DNA of 64,000 nt from Adiantum capillus-veneris (GCA_014529385.2 CM043951.1:110028469-110092468); one strand, 5' to 3'; positions 42,570 through 54,205 are shown, counted from the stretch's first letter. Numbers and translations are program-made. Notes: generated by a model from the sequence alone, not told the origin.

Positions 42570-43380
42570 TTGAAGCTAGAAACACACTAAAAAAGAACAA
42601 AATTCCATCCATGCAAGCTCCACTTTGCAAAATAACCAATACTAACTCAAAACTCTTGTGTGTGTGAAGATTAGGTGTAGCCTCGCTTCCAATTGCATAG
42701 ATGCGACCTGCTAAAAATTTACGATTTGATTCTTCATCGTGACCATTTCATAGAAGCTTCAAAACTTTGTTGGATAATCCCAAGTAGTTACTTAAGGAGG
42801 GGAAACCCTATGTGGAGGCCTCATAGCTGTGAACATGTAGTGGAAGTAGCACGGGACTGCACTAGCACCCTAGATTGCAATGGCTGTATCTCCTTGCTTA
42901 TGTGCCCAAATGAGCTCATTATTGGCTCTAAAAATTCCCCTTTAGTTTGAGAAATGACAGAATCATCGTTGATGTGGCATTTTGAGTCATTTTTTTTCTA
43001 TTTTTGGGCTATTTTGGACCATTTATGGCCATTTTTTGCCAAACAATACCCCTTTTTGTTTGTAAAACACCCAAACAAGCTGGAAAAAATCTCTAAATTT
43101 GTGGAGAAATCCATGGGGCTCAAATTTCAGGCTGAACCTTATTTTTCCACTTGGTAAGCACTTTGGACACATCTTTTACACCCGCACTGTCGAGAAATTT
43201 GTGGTCTTGACGGGAAAGCACCGAGCTTTTGGTTGTGAGAGTTTGTGAGAGAACTCCAAAACTATGTGAAGGAGTTAAATCATAGATGCCATGAAGACTA
43301 GGGTTTGGAAGGAAGTGCAATCAAAGAAGCCCCACTCTTTCTCTCTTGCACTCACACACACAAAGAAAGAACACAAAAGA
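42570..43380. other. Non-coding stretch, no gene recognised
   Basis: About 800 bp. I searched it for kinase motifs expected from the other hAT copy (HxDxxxxN, APE) on the minus strand and found none. The plus-strand frame at 42693-42950 has no family signature. Confidence 0.4.
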
Positions 43381-43385
43381 GAGTG

Positions 43386-43598
43386 TCAAAACAACACAAA
43401 GATGAAAACATCAAGGCTATGGTCATATCGTGTCATGGGTAATATGAAAGGGTTAATAGATGAGTTAATGGCATTCAATCTTGGCTGACCAAATAGGCTA
43501 GGAATTGTTCTTTGGAATTGTAGTTTTGTGTTTACCATAATATATATATTTTGTCTAGTGATTGGGATTAATTGTGTGTACAAATACTCTTGGTTCAT
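43386..43598 (-). CDS. Conserved peptide family C, copy 3 (70 aa)
   Basis: Open minus-strand frame MNQEYLYTQ... to YDHSLDVFIFVLF and TGA at 43386. The C-terminal 47 residues align without gaps to copy 1 and, more distantly, to copies 2 and 4. Third-position and Leu/Arg first-position changes dominate the differences from copy 1, a sign of past selection on the protein. Its ATG overlaps the TGA of copy 4 (ATGA), so the two lie in tandem. Function unknown. Confidence 0.55.
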   Translation of the reverse strand: MNQEYLYTQLIPITRQNIYIMVNTKLQFQRTIPSLFGQPRLNAINSSINPFILPMTRYDHSLDVFIFVLF

Positions 43599-43813
43599 AG
43601 CAAGATAACTACGCTTACGTCAAAAGAAAAGTTATAGTCTATGAGAGGTAGTATAATGGGATCCGGTGATAAAAGTATTTCATTGAGCCTTTCTGGGCCA
43701 AAGAGAAACACTATACATTGTTGAAAATGTATTTTACGACTAATCAATACGTTAATTCTAATAGATTGTATAGAGTGAAAGCGATAGAAATTATCATCAT
43801 GTGGATTATTCAT
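43595..43813 (-). CDS. Conserved peptide family C, copy 4 (72 aa)
   Basis: Open minus-strand frame MNNPHDDNFYRFHS... to YNFSFDVSVVILL and TGA at 43595. Shares with copy 2 the pattern IR-N-I-RKI, FGPERLNEIL (FGAERLGEIL in copy 2), then ILPL and a Ser-Phe-Asp-Val end. Family unknown. Confidence 0.55.
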   Translation of the reverse strand: MNNPHDDNFYRFHSIQSIRINVLISRKIHFQQCIVFLFGPERLNEILLSPDPIILPLIDYNFSFDVSVVILL

Positions 43814-45350
43814 CTAAGATAACTCTAGTATGTGAAAAATGTTGATATAAGAGAAGAGAAGGGAAGAGAAGAGGAGAGTTTCCCTCCCAAGCCCTATTCT
43901 TGGCCGTAGGCAATAAGAATACTGCGGGGAGAGATGTACCTGTAGTAAGGAGAACCTAAAATTTGTAGAGAGGATGAATTACTAAGAGTGAGAGAGATAG
44001 GTTTGGTTAAGGAGATGATATTAGATATGTATATATGTTGGATTAGAGATGAAAAAGAAAACAACAAGAAATCAAGAAAACATCAATGTAGAACACATCT
44101 TACTTGACAAACCCTTCGGCACCATTATAGATGGAGAGAGAAGAAGAGGGGAGAATTCAACTTTGATTGATACGCCAAGTCCACGACCTTCTTTGATTAG
44201 AGTTGATCTTCCAAGGATAGCATGCAAGAATGTCTAGTCTTCCTCTAGAAGAAAGTGTAGACTTAGGCTTATGTTAACGGGTAAGTACAATTTGGCATTA
44301 CTACTCACTCCCTCATGAATTCCTCTCATCAATGGCTTGAATGCTTGAGTGGTTTTTAAGGAAGAAGAGGTCCCCTTTTATAGGTGAAGGGAACCCCCGA
44401 GGGTTTACACAAGAAGAGAGGAGTCAATGTGAATAGAAACTGGAAAAGTTGGAAATGAGTTGTCCCTGCATGATGTGGGCAGACTGGGGTACAATATTTT
44501 GATCATATCTCCTCAACTGTGGCTTCAAATAAAAAAGTAAAAATATGGGCAAAAACTTCAGCTCATTACCTACAACTTCCTTTTCATATGCATTTTTCAA
44601 TTCGGATCGGAAGCTTGTGTAAAAATATCATCAAAACAGGGTACAGTTTTGGCAACAAAAGTCTTCTTGCGGTCCCCTTAGCCTAGACTTTTATTTGATT
44701 CCAATGGACACCTCATGCCATATGAAAGAATGACATTGCTCCTTGACAATTTTTTTTAATCATGCTTGCAATAATGCATTAGAATAAGTGTATCTTTGAA
44801 ATCATGCCTCCTAGTGTCATGATTTCAAATAAGTGTATCTTTGAAATCATGCCACCTAGTGTCATGATTTGTAATCATGCTTGCAATAATGCATTAAAAT
44901 AAGTGTATCTTTGAAATCATGCCACCTAGTGTATCTTTGAAATCATGCCATCAAATCCTAGTGTCCCACTAGGATTTGATTCCCTCCTATTAGCTATTTA
45001 AAAAGAAATATAAGAAAAATATGAAAAAATACATAGAATATATATAGATTGGAAATTACCCTAGATATAGGATCTAGATAGGGTGTGAGATAATAATGAG
45101 ATGGTAGAAAGAAAGAATCAATGCTTTTGGCCCCAAGTTAAAGAGGCGGAGCTATTGACGCTTTTCCCATAATACTTTTTTATGGTAAAGTAAGAATACT
45201 CTACCCTTGAGATAAATAATAGGATGAGATAGAAAGCTTATTGTTATACTTACATATGCATATGTACATTATAGAAAATATAATTATGTATCTAAAAGTT
45301 ATAAGATAGATCTTGTAGCATGTGTTCCCACTATGTACGTGTCACAGCAC
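43814..45350 (-). repeat. Probable 3' LTR of element A'
   Basis: On the minus strand an LTR starts TGTTGTGCTGTGACACG at 45350, directly after a polypurine tract (AGAGGGGGTGGA, 45351-45362) that follows the A' integrase. A TATA box CTATAAAAGGGG lies at about 44371-44383. The lower border is not defined. No host gene seen. Confidence 0.6.
44756..44960. repeat. Nested tandem repeat around AAGTGTATCTTTGAAATCATGCC
   Basis: AAGTGTATCTTTGAAATCAT recurs at about 44787, 44829 and 44901, and TGTATCTTTGAAATCATGCC again at 44932, mixed with two copies of TAATCATGCTTGCAATAATG (about 44759, 44872). Local slippage in the A' LTR. Confidence 0.85.
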
Positions 45351-45708
45351 AACATCCACCCCCTCTAAACCTGCACATCCTCCAGTATGTGCCACATTTT
45401 TTCTTTATTGTAAGATCAGCCTCTTGTACATATTCCTTGCTTTCTTCTTCACTGGATGATTCCAAAGATTCATCTTCACATGTGTTTTGCTCTTCCTCCT
45501 CGTCGACATTTTCTGGATCATTGTCACCTCTTCTCTTAAACATTTTGATCCTTTTTCCTGCAATGGGAATCTTTACTTCTGTACCATCTAGTTCAGACAA
45601 ACTGTAATTAGCATTTTCATGCACATGCTTTACAACATACGGTCCAAACCATATTTTTGAGAACTTACGCATGATTGTGTGCTGGTTATCAAGGCTACTA
45701 TCATACAC
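45331..45708 (-). pseudogene. Element A': integrase C-terminal GPY domain and tail
   Basis: MRKFSKIWFGPYVVKHVHEN, then YSLSELDGTEVKIPIAGKRI: the GPY/F module found at the C-terminus of many Ty3 integrases. An acidic Glu/Ser-rich tail follows. It is in line with the catalytic domain at 45754-46436, separated by one TGA (after YFDK) and a short shifted stretch. The last residues run into the polypurine tract. Confidence 0.8.
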
Positions 45709-45753
45709 TAAAACCCAGTCACCTTTGTCAATTGCTTTGCTCCTAAGCCGATG

Positions 45754-46436
45754 TCACTTATCAAAGTAGTCCTTGTTTTTCAATCTTGCATTTTTGAGTC
45801 GTTCTTTTGCAGCCTCAATGTCTCCAGGTCTTCTCTCTAGTTGCCTTATGCGCAATGCAAGGAGATATTCCCTGCTAATCCCCTCTTGCCAAGGTAGTAC
45901 ATTCCATGTGGGAATTGTATCTTCAATCGGCATCACTGGCTTTTGACCATACATTAGCTCCACAGGCATGTAGCCAGTTACTGAGCTATGTGTTGTACGA
46001 TCAGCCCATAAAGCATATGGTAACAGTTTTGGCCACTCACCAACTGTTCCTTCACAAGCCTTGGCCAAAGCTTTGATGATAGGAGGATGCCCTCTTTCAC
46101 TCTTTCCATTGCCTTCAGGGTTGTAAGTTGTAGTAAGAGAAAGCTTGATTCCCAATCTGGAAAAGAAGTCCCTTTCTTCCTCGGCATCCAGTTCACCTCT
46201 ATCTGCAGTGATCTTTCCCACACATCCATAATGGCAAATCACCTCATCAAGAAGAAATTTGTACACAGCTTCTATGGTTTTAGCTCTTAATGCTCTTCCT
46301 TCAACCTGATTAGTTAGGTCCTCTCGTGCAAGAACCAAGTACCTCATCTGCCAGAGTCCTAAAGGCATTGTGACTAGATCCACAACCCATTTATAGTGCA
46401 TGGCTAGTGGATATGTAGGGTGCAATCCATCACGAT
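45754..46436 (-). pseudogene. Element A': integrase catalytic domain, distal part
   Basis: WVVDLVTMP (first Asp), ITADRGELD (second Asp) and GNGKSERGHPPIIKAL (Glu) give the D,D,E triad. ALWADRTTHSSVTGYMPVELMYGQ is the typical following helix. The frame begins at 46464 inside the K LTR by chance; the true sequence continues upstream at 58437 once element K is removed (zinc-binding CQMYSNV joins to HRDGLHPTYPL across the ACGAT/ACAAT duplication). Confidence 0.9.
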
Positions 46437-49400
46437 TGTAAGGTCTCCAACCCGCCGACACCAAAAGCGGGATGGTCCCATTGACACGTCTCTAGGCCTA
46501 CTAAAGTCAAAGTCTTTAAACAAAAACAAATTCCAGGGAATTCACCCTTACCATTGGCAAAGGTTTAGGTTTTTAGCCCTAGAAGAGACCTAGTCCTGTC
46601 TTGCAGTGGAAACAGGACCCTATAAAAAAAATTCCGGCCCTAAATCTTCATCCTTTAGATTAAGGTTTTCTTAGCCAACGCATTTTTCCCTCTAGCATAT
46701 GTGAGGGCACAGCCGCTGGTGGATTCCTCGTCCAAGTGGAAGAAGTTTCTACACATTTTGGTGCGCGGGAATGGATAGTTACCTAACTAATCAGGTCCAC
46801 CCGTCCATGATTGACAACCTTAGTCAATCCCCACTTACCACCCCGCACTCACACATGATTCTATTGTTGTTTAATTACTACCACATTCTTTCCACACTTA
46901 AAATTATGATTCCTTTTTAACTTTTCAAACTGCATTTCCTTAAGACAACCTTTGAAAACAGTATTGAAGACATTCTTTCAAAAAAAAGACATCTTTAAAC
47001 TTAAGACAAGGTACTGTCATTTTAAAGTATCTCTGACCAGTACTAACTTGTCTCAAGACCACCTATACAGGGGTGAAAAATGGCACCCATTCCTTATTTA
47101 TATAACCGGGGTGGAAAACGTCTTCACCCAAAGTCCGGGCGCCTATACGCCAAAACCAGCGGCCCATACAACCGGGCGGTTCCTCTAGGATAAACTTAAA
47201 AGTACTATCCATAAACATAAACAAGCATGGGGTAAAGACTCCACATGTGCCGAGGTAACCGACTCCTCCATGATGGTATCTCCATCATTACTCATTACCT
47301 GGAGTAAAATATTTCCAAGGAATCAGAGGTGTCTTGAAACAAGCTGTCTTAAGGATGGTCAAACATTTCTTTCCTAAGTCAATAAGTCATAACCCAATCA
47401 TTCCTTTCCTAGTTACAATCATTTTTCGTGGGTTTCGTGGAAGTTACCTTCCATTTATAGCCAGTTTTTTTTTCCCCTCCTAACCTTACGTATGCAATGC
47501 TTAACTTAAAATAAACTCTAAAAGCTATTAATGACATAATAGAAATCCACCTGGGATTGACCGTCCATGTACTGTGGGGCAGGTGCCCGTAGACTCTCCT
47601 ATGTTGGCCTATGGCTAGGCGCTGCTTCATGGTCATTAGTTGCTTTGTTACGCTTGTTGCTAACATCTTCTTCTTCAGTCAAAGGATTCCCCCTAGTTCT
47701 TTTGGGAGCCATTTCGGCAGCCTTATAAAAATACTTAATCCATTACAAGATTAATTGAATAACCTTTATTTTCCTTGTTTACCAAAAATGAGGATTTTTG
47801 GAATAGATAGGGATCTTTAATGGTTGATTTGATAGGTATATTCCTTCTCTAGTATTGATATCAAAGGTTTTTGGTTTACTTTACTATATTTCCCTTTTTA
47901 TTTTTTCCAAAAATTAGAGTAATTTTATTGGGATATATAGTTAAACTAATTTTCTACTGGTAGCATAATTACCACAGGTTCCGTGAGATATAATAAACCT
48001 CTGATAAATATCTCAATTCAATTTAAATCTATTTGTTAGTTTCCCATTTTAATTTGTCTAAAAATCAGAGTTTTTCTACTAAAATAATTAGCTATATTAA
48101 CTATTTGAGCTTCCCCTAATTATCACGAGTTCCTTAATACCTAATTGATCCTTGAAAAATATATATCACAACATTTGAATTCAATTTAATAATTTCCCCT
48201 ATTTAAATTACTCAAAACTTAGAGTAATTATGCTTAATTAACTAGCTGGATTTATTTTCTAAGCTTCTCCTAATTATCACGGGTTTTTGAACACCTAAGT
48301 AACCACTGATAAATATATCAAAACATTTGAAATCCATTTACTAATTTCTCCTATTTAAATTACTCAAAAAACAGAGTATTTCTACTAACTTAATTAGCTA
48401 GATTAATTTTTTGAGCTTCTCCTAATTATCACCGGTTCTTGAACACCTAAGTAACCACTAATAAATATATCACAACATTTGAAATCCATTTACTAATTTC
48501 CTTTATTTAAATTACTCAAAAAAAGAGTATTTTTGCTAAATTAATTAGCTAGATTAATTTTCTGAGATTTTTCTAATTATCACGAGTTTTGGAACACCTA
48601 TCTAACCACTGATAAATATATCACAACATTTGAAATACATTTACTAATTTCCCCTATTTAAATTACTCATAAAGCAGAGTATTTATATTAAGTTAATTAG
48701 CTAGATTAATTTTCTGAGCTTCTCCTAAATATCACGGGTTTTTGAACACCTAATTAACCACTGATAAATATATCACAACATTTGAAATTCATTTACTAAT
48801 TTTTCCTATTAAAATTGCTCAAAAAACAGAGTAATTATGCCTAATTAATTAGGAAAACTTCTCAGAAAATTATAGGATAATGTTCGTAGATTAACAACTA
48901 TCTAATGCATCTCTGATAATTACTTCAAATTAATCTAATATTAATTAATATATTTACTATTAATTCATGGTTAATTTGGCTAATTTCAGTCCTATTATAA
49001 TAGGATAATTAATTAGCTTCATATTACTAAGCTTAATTCTAATAATCAGCAGAGATTAATCAATTAAGAGAGGTTTGAGGAGCATACATAGGCCTAATCT
49101 TTGATTTATTAACAAATATCTTAATCTAACCTTGCTAATTAAGAAAGATTATGCTAATTACCGTTAGGGTTAATCAATTTGAGATTAAACTCTAATGATT
49201 TCTACATAATGTTCTCCCTAGATGATAGAGAAAGTCTCAAGGCTCCGAGTCTGTCGAATTACAAACAGAAGGAACCCTTTTATAGCTTTTTCTGAGCACA
49301 TGGTAGTTTTTGGCAGTTTTCCCACAGTCCAAGCAACCCCCCAGCTTGCAATTTGCGCCATTTTCAGCTACGATTGTGTTTGGCAAGTTTCCCCAGCTTC

Positions 49401-49759
49401 CACACTCACCCCATACCTTCCAAAATTTACTTGGTTGATTTTTGCAGATCCTTAATTATGAAAATTGGAATTTTCTATCTAATTCTGAAACCTTAGTGTA
49501 AAGAGTCTTTTCTAATGATTAATAATGGAACCATCCAATTTTTGTTACTAATTGGATTTCTATTGTAATTTTTCAGGACCCGTAACTGTTCCCGTTTTTA
49601 TCGGAATCAGATTCTGAAAATTTATAAACATAGTAAAGCTCTGCTTATAATTCCAAAAATACCAAAATTAATAGTGTTTGGAGTTCTGCAATAGTGTTTT
49701 CTATTAATTTTTGCAAGATTTGTACAATCTTTAAGGTTTCGGAAACTGGAAACCTTACA
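46437..49759 (-). repeat. K LTR, 3' copy (3.3 kb)
   Basis: TGTAAGGTCTCC to AACCTTACA on the plus strand. It has a TATA box on the minus strand (49277-49285) and a 152-bp tandem array (about 48003-48870). Compared with the 5' copy it lacks about 210 bp (56210-56425 there). Frames inside are shadows except for the repeat of the exon-like ORF near 47530-47711, here with a TAG. Confidence 0.95.
48003..48870. repeat. 152-bp tandem repeat in K 3' LTR, about six copies
   Basis: The landmark GATAAATATATCA (or a variant) recurs at 48003, about 48155, 48308, 48460, 48611 and 48763. Each unit holds TTAATTAGCTAGATTAATTT and CTAATTATCACGGGTT. Very AT rich. Confidence 0.9.
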
Positions 49760-49795
49760 ATCACCCCAACTTAAGGATTTTGAGATGTCCTCATC
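49760..49795 (-). promoter_or_regulatory. Polypurine tract region of K
   Basis: Minus strand between the integrase stop and the LTR: ...AAGTTGGGGTGAT then TGTAAGG. Position and purine richness fit the plus-strand primer; the tract is short and imperfect. Confidence 0.55.
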
Positions 49796-50890
49796 TCAAC
49801 CGAAATTGGGAAAATCCTTGTGAAGGGATACTTCATCCTCCCAGGTGGCGTCCTCGGTAGGGTAGTCCTTCCATTTGACCAAATATTCTCCGATAACCCT
49901 ATTTCTCAGACTCCTTTCCCTAGTGTCGAGAATACAATCTGGTTGGAGTTCAAGAATTGCTTGCTTCTGTATCACAATTTGTTCGTCATCTAGAGTATGA
50001 TTTGGATTTGGGATGTAAGGTTTTAGAAGACTTATATGGAATACATTATGGACCTTGAGGTGCTCCCGAAATTTTAGTTTATAAGCTTGATCACTGATTA
50101 CTTTAATCACTTCATACACTCCACAATATCTGGGACTTAGTTTTTTGTATTTTCCCAAGGATAGAGTGCTTCTTTTTGGCCGAACCCTTAGGAATACTTT
50201 ATCTCCTTGTTTGAAAACCCGATCAGACCGTTTTTTATCAGCATACTGTTTCTGGCGATCCTTGGCTGCCTGAATGTCTTGCCTTATGGCTTTGGTTTGG
50301 GCATCCATCTCCTCCAACATTTTCTTTGAAGCTTCTACTCTTGTAGTAGGGTCAGAAAAATTTAGGGGTGATATACACTCATGCCCATAAAGAGCATTGA
50401 ATGGTGACATCCCAATGCTTTGATGAAAGGAAGAGTTATAGGCGAATTCCACCAAAGGAAGAAATTGGATCCATTTCCGGGGTTCCCTACCACAATAAGC
50501 TCTAAGGATGTCTTCAATAACTTGGTTCACTCTTTCTGTCTGTCCGTGTGTCTGGGGGTGATAGGATGTACTGAAACATAGCTGAGTATCTAAGGATTCA
50601 AACAAAGCTTTCCAGAATTTTGAAGTGAATTTTGCGTCTCTGTCGCTGACTATTCTCTTAGGAAGCCCATGTAATCTGAAGATCTCTTTGATAAAGAGAC
50701 GGCTTATGTCTGATGTAGTGTAAGTTGTTTTTACAGGCATCAAGTGGGAGACTTTAGTCAACATATCTACTACCACCATAATGGAGTCGTAACCCCCTTG
50801 AACAGTGGGAAGACCTGTTACAAAGTCCATGCTAATGAGTTCCCACTTCATTTGAGGAATGTCCAGAGGTTGAAGTTTTCCTCGCACCAT
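49796..50890 (-). CDS. Element K: integrase core with chromodomain (364 aa)
   Basis: Longest intact frame in the window. Asp22 (SMDF), Asp83 (VSDRDAKF) and Glu119 (QTHGQTER) give a perfect D,D(35)E triad. WIQFLPLVEFAYNSSFHQSI follows, then the GPY-like region ending FHISLLKPY. A C-terminal chromodomain (ILDTRERSLRNRVIGEYL, VKWKDYPTEDATWE) occupies residues about 305-355. The zinc-binding module lies upstream, beyond stops. The methionine at 50890 is internal to the real polyprotein. Catalyses insertion of the cDNA; the chromodomain binds methylated histone H3 in the family. Confidence 0.95.
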   Translation of the reverse strand: MVRGKLQPLDIPQMKWELISMDFVTGLPTVQGGYDSIMVVVDMLTKVSHLMPVKTTYTTSDISRLFIKEIFRLHGLPKRIVSDRDAKFTSKFWKALFESLDTQLCFSTSYHPQTHGQTERVNQVIEDILRAYCGREPRKWIQFLPLVEFAYNSSFHQSIGMSPFNALYGHECISPLNFSDPTTRVEASKKMLEEMDAQTKAIRQDIQAAKDRQKQYADKKRSDRVFKQGDKVFLRVRPKRSTLSLGKYKKLSPRYCGVYEVIKVISDQAYKLKFREHLKVHNVFHISLLKPYIPNPNHTLDDEQIVIQKQAILELQPDCILDTRERSLRNRVIGEYLVKWKDYPTEDATWEDEVSLHKDFPNFG

Positions 50891-51344
50891 TATTCGTTCA
50901 GCCTTAATCCTTTGGACAGGAAAGACATTGTTTGATGTAACGGAGTATATCTCCTTTCATTCCTGGCCAGAAATAGCTTTTCCTTATGGCATTAAGGGTC
51001 TTTGCATAGCCAAGATGCCCGGCAACTGGAGCGTTATGTCCTTCATAAAGGATTAACTCCTTTAATGTTGGATTTTTAGGAATGTAAATCCGATACTTAT
51101 AGTAGAGAAGCCCCTCCTCAAGTGAATAATCCTTGATTCTGTCTTTCTCTTTCTCTTTTAGATCCTGTTGATTGATAACCTATAGAAGTTTTTGATAACC
51201 CTTATCTTCCAGGGAAGCTTCCTTAACCTTGTTGAGGATTGGATTTTCAACTGTGGAAATAGCCCCAAGAAAAACCTTACGACTAAGAGCGTCAAGAACC
51301 ACATTCTCTTTCCCTGGTTTATATTTTATCTCAAAGTCATATTC
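50891..51344 (-). pseudogene. Element K: RNase H end and integrase zinc-binding module
   Basis: Between the two long frames. Recognisable pieces: KYKPGKENVVLDALSRK (RNase H end), YRIYIPKNPTLKELILYEGH, GHLGYAKTLNAI, SYFWPGMKGDILRYIKQC and LSCP (HHCC zinc module). Broken by stops at about 51181-51183 and near 50940. Confidence 0.85.
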
Positions 51345-52631
51345 CTATAAGAGTTCTATCCATCTTCTCTGCCTCATGTTGAGTGTTGCTTGTGAGAAAA
51401 TCCATTTTAAACTCTGATGATCGGTGATCAATTGGAACTTTCCTCCTAGAAGATAGTGCCTCCAGATTTTTAAAGCATGGACGACAGCTAGAAGCTCCAG
51501 ATCATGAGTTGGATAATTTAGCTCGTGGATTCTTAATTTTCGCGAAGTAAAGGCGACTGGTCTTCCTTCTTGGTTTAAAACTCCTCCTATAGCAAGACCG
51601 CTAGCATTTGTTACTACTTCAAACTCTTGAGTGAAGTCAGGAAGTTTGAGTACAGGAGCTGATGTGAGATTTTGTTTTAATTTGAAGAAACAATCCTCCT
51701 GTTCTTTTCCCCATGTAAGTTTGGCTGTCTTTTTAAGTAGCTGCGTCAAGGGTGCGGCAATAACTGCATAATCTTTGACGAAGATTCTATACCATCCTGT
51801 AATGCCCAAAATTCCTCGAATCTCACTGACCGTTTTGGGTTGTGTCCAGTCTATTATATCTTTAATCTTTGAGGGGTCTTATGAGATTCCTTCAGGGTTT
51901 ATTATAAAACCAAGATAACTGACTTCTGGTGTGGAGAACACACATTTACTCATCTTGGCATATAACTGATGTTGGCGTAGAAGATGGAGTACTTTACGTA
52001 CATGGTCTTCATGCTCTTTTTAATCCTTAGAATATACAAGGATATCATCAAAAAACACCAACACAAAATCATCCAGATATTCTCTGAATATATCCTGCAT
52101 GAGACGGTTAAAAGTGGCTGGAGCATTCGTAAGACCAAAGGGCATCACTATGAATTCATAATGCCCATACCGGGTGTTGAAAGAAGTTTTGTAAATATCT
52201 GCCTCCTTAATCCGGATTTGGTGGTAACCTGATCTAAGATCAATTTTTGTGAATACCTTGGATCCATGTAACCTATCAAGCAATTCATCGATGCGAGGAA
52301 TGGGGTACTTATTCTTTATTGATAACTGGTTAAGCCCCCTATAATCAATGCAGAGACGTAAGGATCCGTCCTTCTTCTTTTGGAATAGAACAGGTGCTCC
52401 CCAAGGTGAAATGCTTGGTCTTATGAATCCCTGCTCAATAAGCTGATGAAGCTGTTCTTTTAATTCAATAGCTTTAGGGAGGGACATTTTGTAGGGTCTT
52501 TTTGAAATTGGCTCACTTCTTGGAAAGGTTTCAATTTCGTGGTCTATATCTCTGGGAGGGGTTAAATTCGAAATATCTTCCGGAAATATATCCGAAAATT
52601 CTTTAAGCCATTCTGGAGTTGGGTTGTTCAT
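51345..52631 (-). pseudogene. Element K: reverse transcriptase and RNase H
   Basis: RT from 52631: [96 protein letters not shown], and the catalytic box [11 protein letters not shown] at about 52020-52056. A stop follows at once (52020-52022) and another near 51880. RNase H at 51660-51345: VVTNASGLAIGGVLNQEGRP, in which the first catalytic Asp is Asn, then THDLELLAVVHALKIWRHYL and ITDHQSLKWI. Confidence 0.95.
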
Positions 52632-52667
52632 TGAATCATCTGCCTTATTAAGTTTTACTACAAAGAT

Positions 52668-53075
52668 CTATTGCCCTTTACGTAACCCCTTCAGAAGTCG
52701 ACTAGCCTTGACTAAATGAGCCTTAGGCTTCCCGTTTAATCCTTGTAGGAATGTTTCTTCACCTAAGTGATTTTTGAAGGTTAAGTTCCCTTGAGCACAG
52801 TGAATTTGAGCTTGATTTTTTATTAGCCAATTCATTCCCAGGATACCATCATAGATTCCTACTGGAAGAGTTCGAAAGTAGGATGAAGTCAGGGTTCCCC
52901 CTAGTTCAAACTCAACTTTCCCAGCTGTAAATTGAGATAGAACCTCTTTCCCATTTGCTAGCTCTACTACTAATTTCTTGCTAGGATATAGGTTCAATTT
53001 AAGTTTCCTTAAACATTTAGGAGAGAGAAAAGAGTGTGTGCTGCCACAATCTATAAGTAGTTCAAATTTTTCACC
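52668..53075 (-). pseudogene. Element K: aspartic protease
   Basis: ELLIDCGSTHSFLSPK (catalytic D-C-G-S at 53040-53051) begins just upstream of the long frame 52997-52668, which contains YDGILGMNWLIKNQAQIHC, the flap-distal motif with ILGMNWL. Typical chromovirus protease. It ends at a TAG (52668-52670) shortly before RT. Confidence 0.9.
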
Positions 53076-53120
53076 TTGTCTGTTTGTAGTGGTTTGGATG
53101 ACAGCATACTGTTGCCAAGC

Positions 53121-53945
53121 TCAAGGGTTATCAATGGCGGAAAAAAGAGTAGCTCTTTCATCTTCCTCATCCTGCAAGGTAGGCTCTCCTACTGTAGCAT
53201 AAGCTCTAGCTCCTTTACCTCTTCCTCTGCCGCGTCCTCTATTGCCCCTACCTCTTTGATTATTTCCTTGTCCTATTTGAGTCTGAGAAGGGGTTCTGGT
53301 AGCAATTTGAGGATTTTTCCCCTCAGGACATTGACTCCTGTAGTGTCCCATTCTATTGCATCCATAACATCTAATGTTCGGGAAAGTCTGCTCTATAGTG
53401 GGTGCAAGCTGACACTGCCCTCCGTTGACCTCCTTGATTATAATTCCCCCTTGCTCTTCCTCTAAAGTTATTGTAGTTGTAATAGTTCCTGGAAGGAGGA
53501 TTTCCTTCAGATGCAAGTGGTTGTTCCATAGTCATTGGTGGTGCGTAACTTCGTAAAGACACATATTTGGTGTAATATTCTTCCAAAGTAAGCCCTAACT
53601 GTTTGAGGGCGAAGAACTCATTCATCTTGATAGCTTGGTGAGCTGGAGGAAGATATCTTTTATTCACAGCCTTCTTCATTCTTTCCCAAGAGGGACTAAT
53701 GGAAGGATTATCTCTACAGTATTGTTTCCACCAGGTTTGGCATCTCCGGTGAGTCGAAACATTCCTAGCATTGCCTGATTCTCTGAAGTAGTTCCTACTG
53801 CCAAGAAATAATCATCCATGGCGTCGAGCCATGCTTCGGCATCACGTTCTAAGTTGGTTCCTTCTCCCTTGAAAGTTGGGAGTTGAACTTGTTTTAACAG
53901 TAGTTTCTTTTCTTGGGTGGGAGTATAGAGACTTTTGGCACTTCC
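53121..53945 (-). pseudogene. Element K: gag with zinc knuckle
   Basis: From 53945: GSAKSLYTPTQEKKLLLKQV, LPTFKGEGTNLERDAEAWLD, MFRLTGDAK, then after a one-base frameshift near 53737, WERMKKAVNKRYLPPAHQAI, LGLTLEEYYTKYVSLRSYAP. A second shift near 53450 leads to the knuckle CYGCNRMGHYRSQC (about 53333-53374) and an RGRGRGRGKG tail. No ATG opens the frame: an in-frame TAA lies just upstream of 53945, and CAG precedes GGA at 53946-53948, the form of a splice acceptor. Confidence 0.9.
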
Positions 53946-54205
53946 CTGAGTTTGTAATTAATAAAAATGCTTTAGTGATTACACTACTTTTGTTTCGTCA
54001 TGCAAGTTCTCTAATTTATATACTTTTTTAAAACACTAAAAACAGGAATCTGACAATCATCATCACCATTTCAATTTAAACTACACAAGCATGTCATAAA
54101 ACCATGGTATATACAAAGGTTGATACAACACTAACTCGTACTATGTACAAGATGGGCTCATACTATATACAAGATCGACTCATGCTATATACAATGTGTG
54201 ATTCC

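Larger units (their letters stand above)
38812..42570 (+). mobile_element. hAT-type transposon, copy 1 (partial)
   Basis: From the left: terminal-like GTATAAAACCGTCA (38824-38837), microsatellites, an array of short hairpins (39289-39525), the transposase pseudogene (to 42024), then a remnant of ORF2 on the opposite strand (42545-42266). The same parts, mirrored, occur at 59140-64000. The right end of this copy is lost or unrecognised near 42570. Confidence 0.75.

Noticed and set aside
46952-47188. Frames at 46952-47188, 55322-55558, 49222-49455 and 57899-58132 repeated in both K LTRs
   Set aside because: Repeated because the LTRs are copies; they run antisense to K and show no codon-level conservation beyond that.
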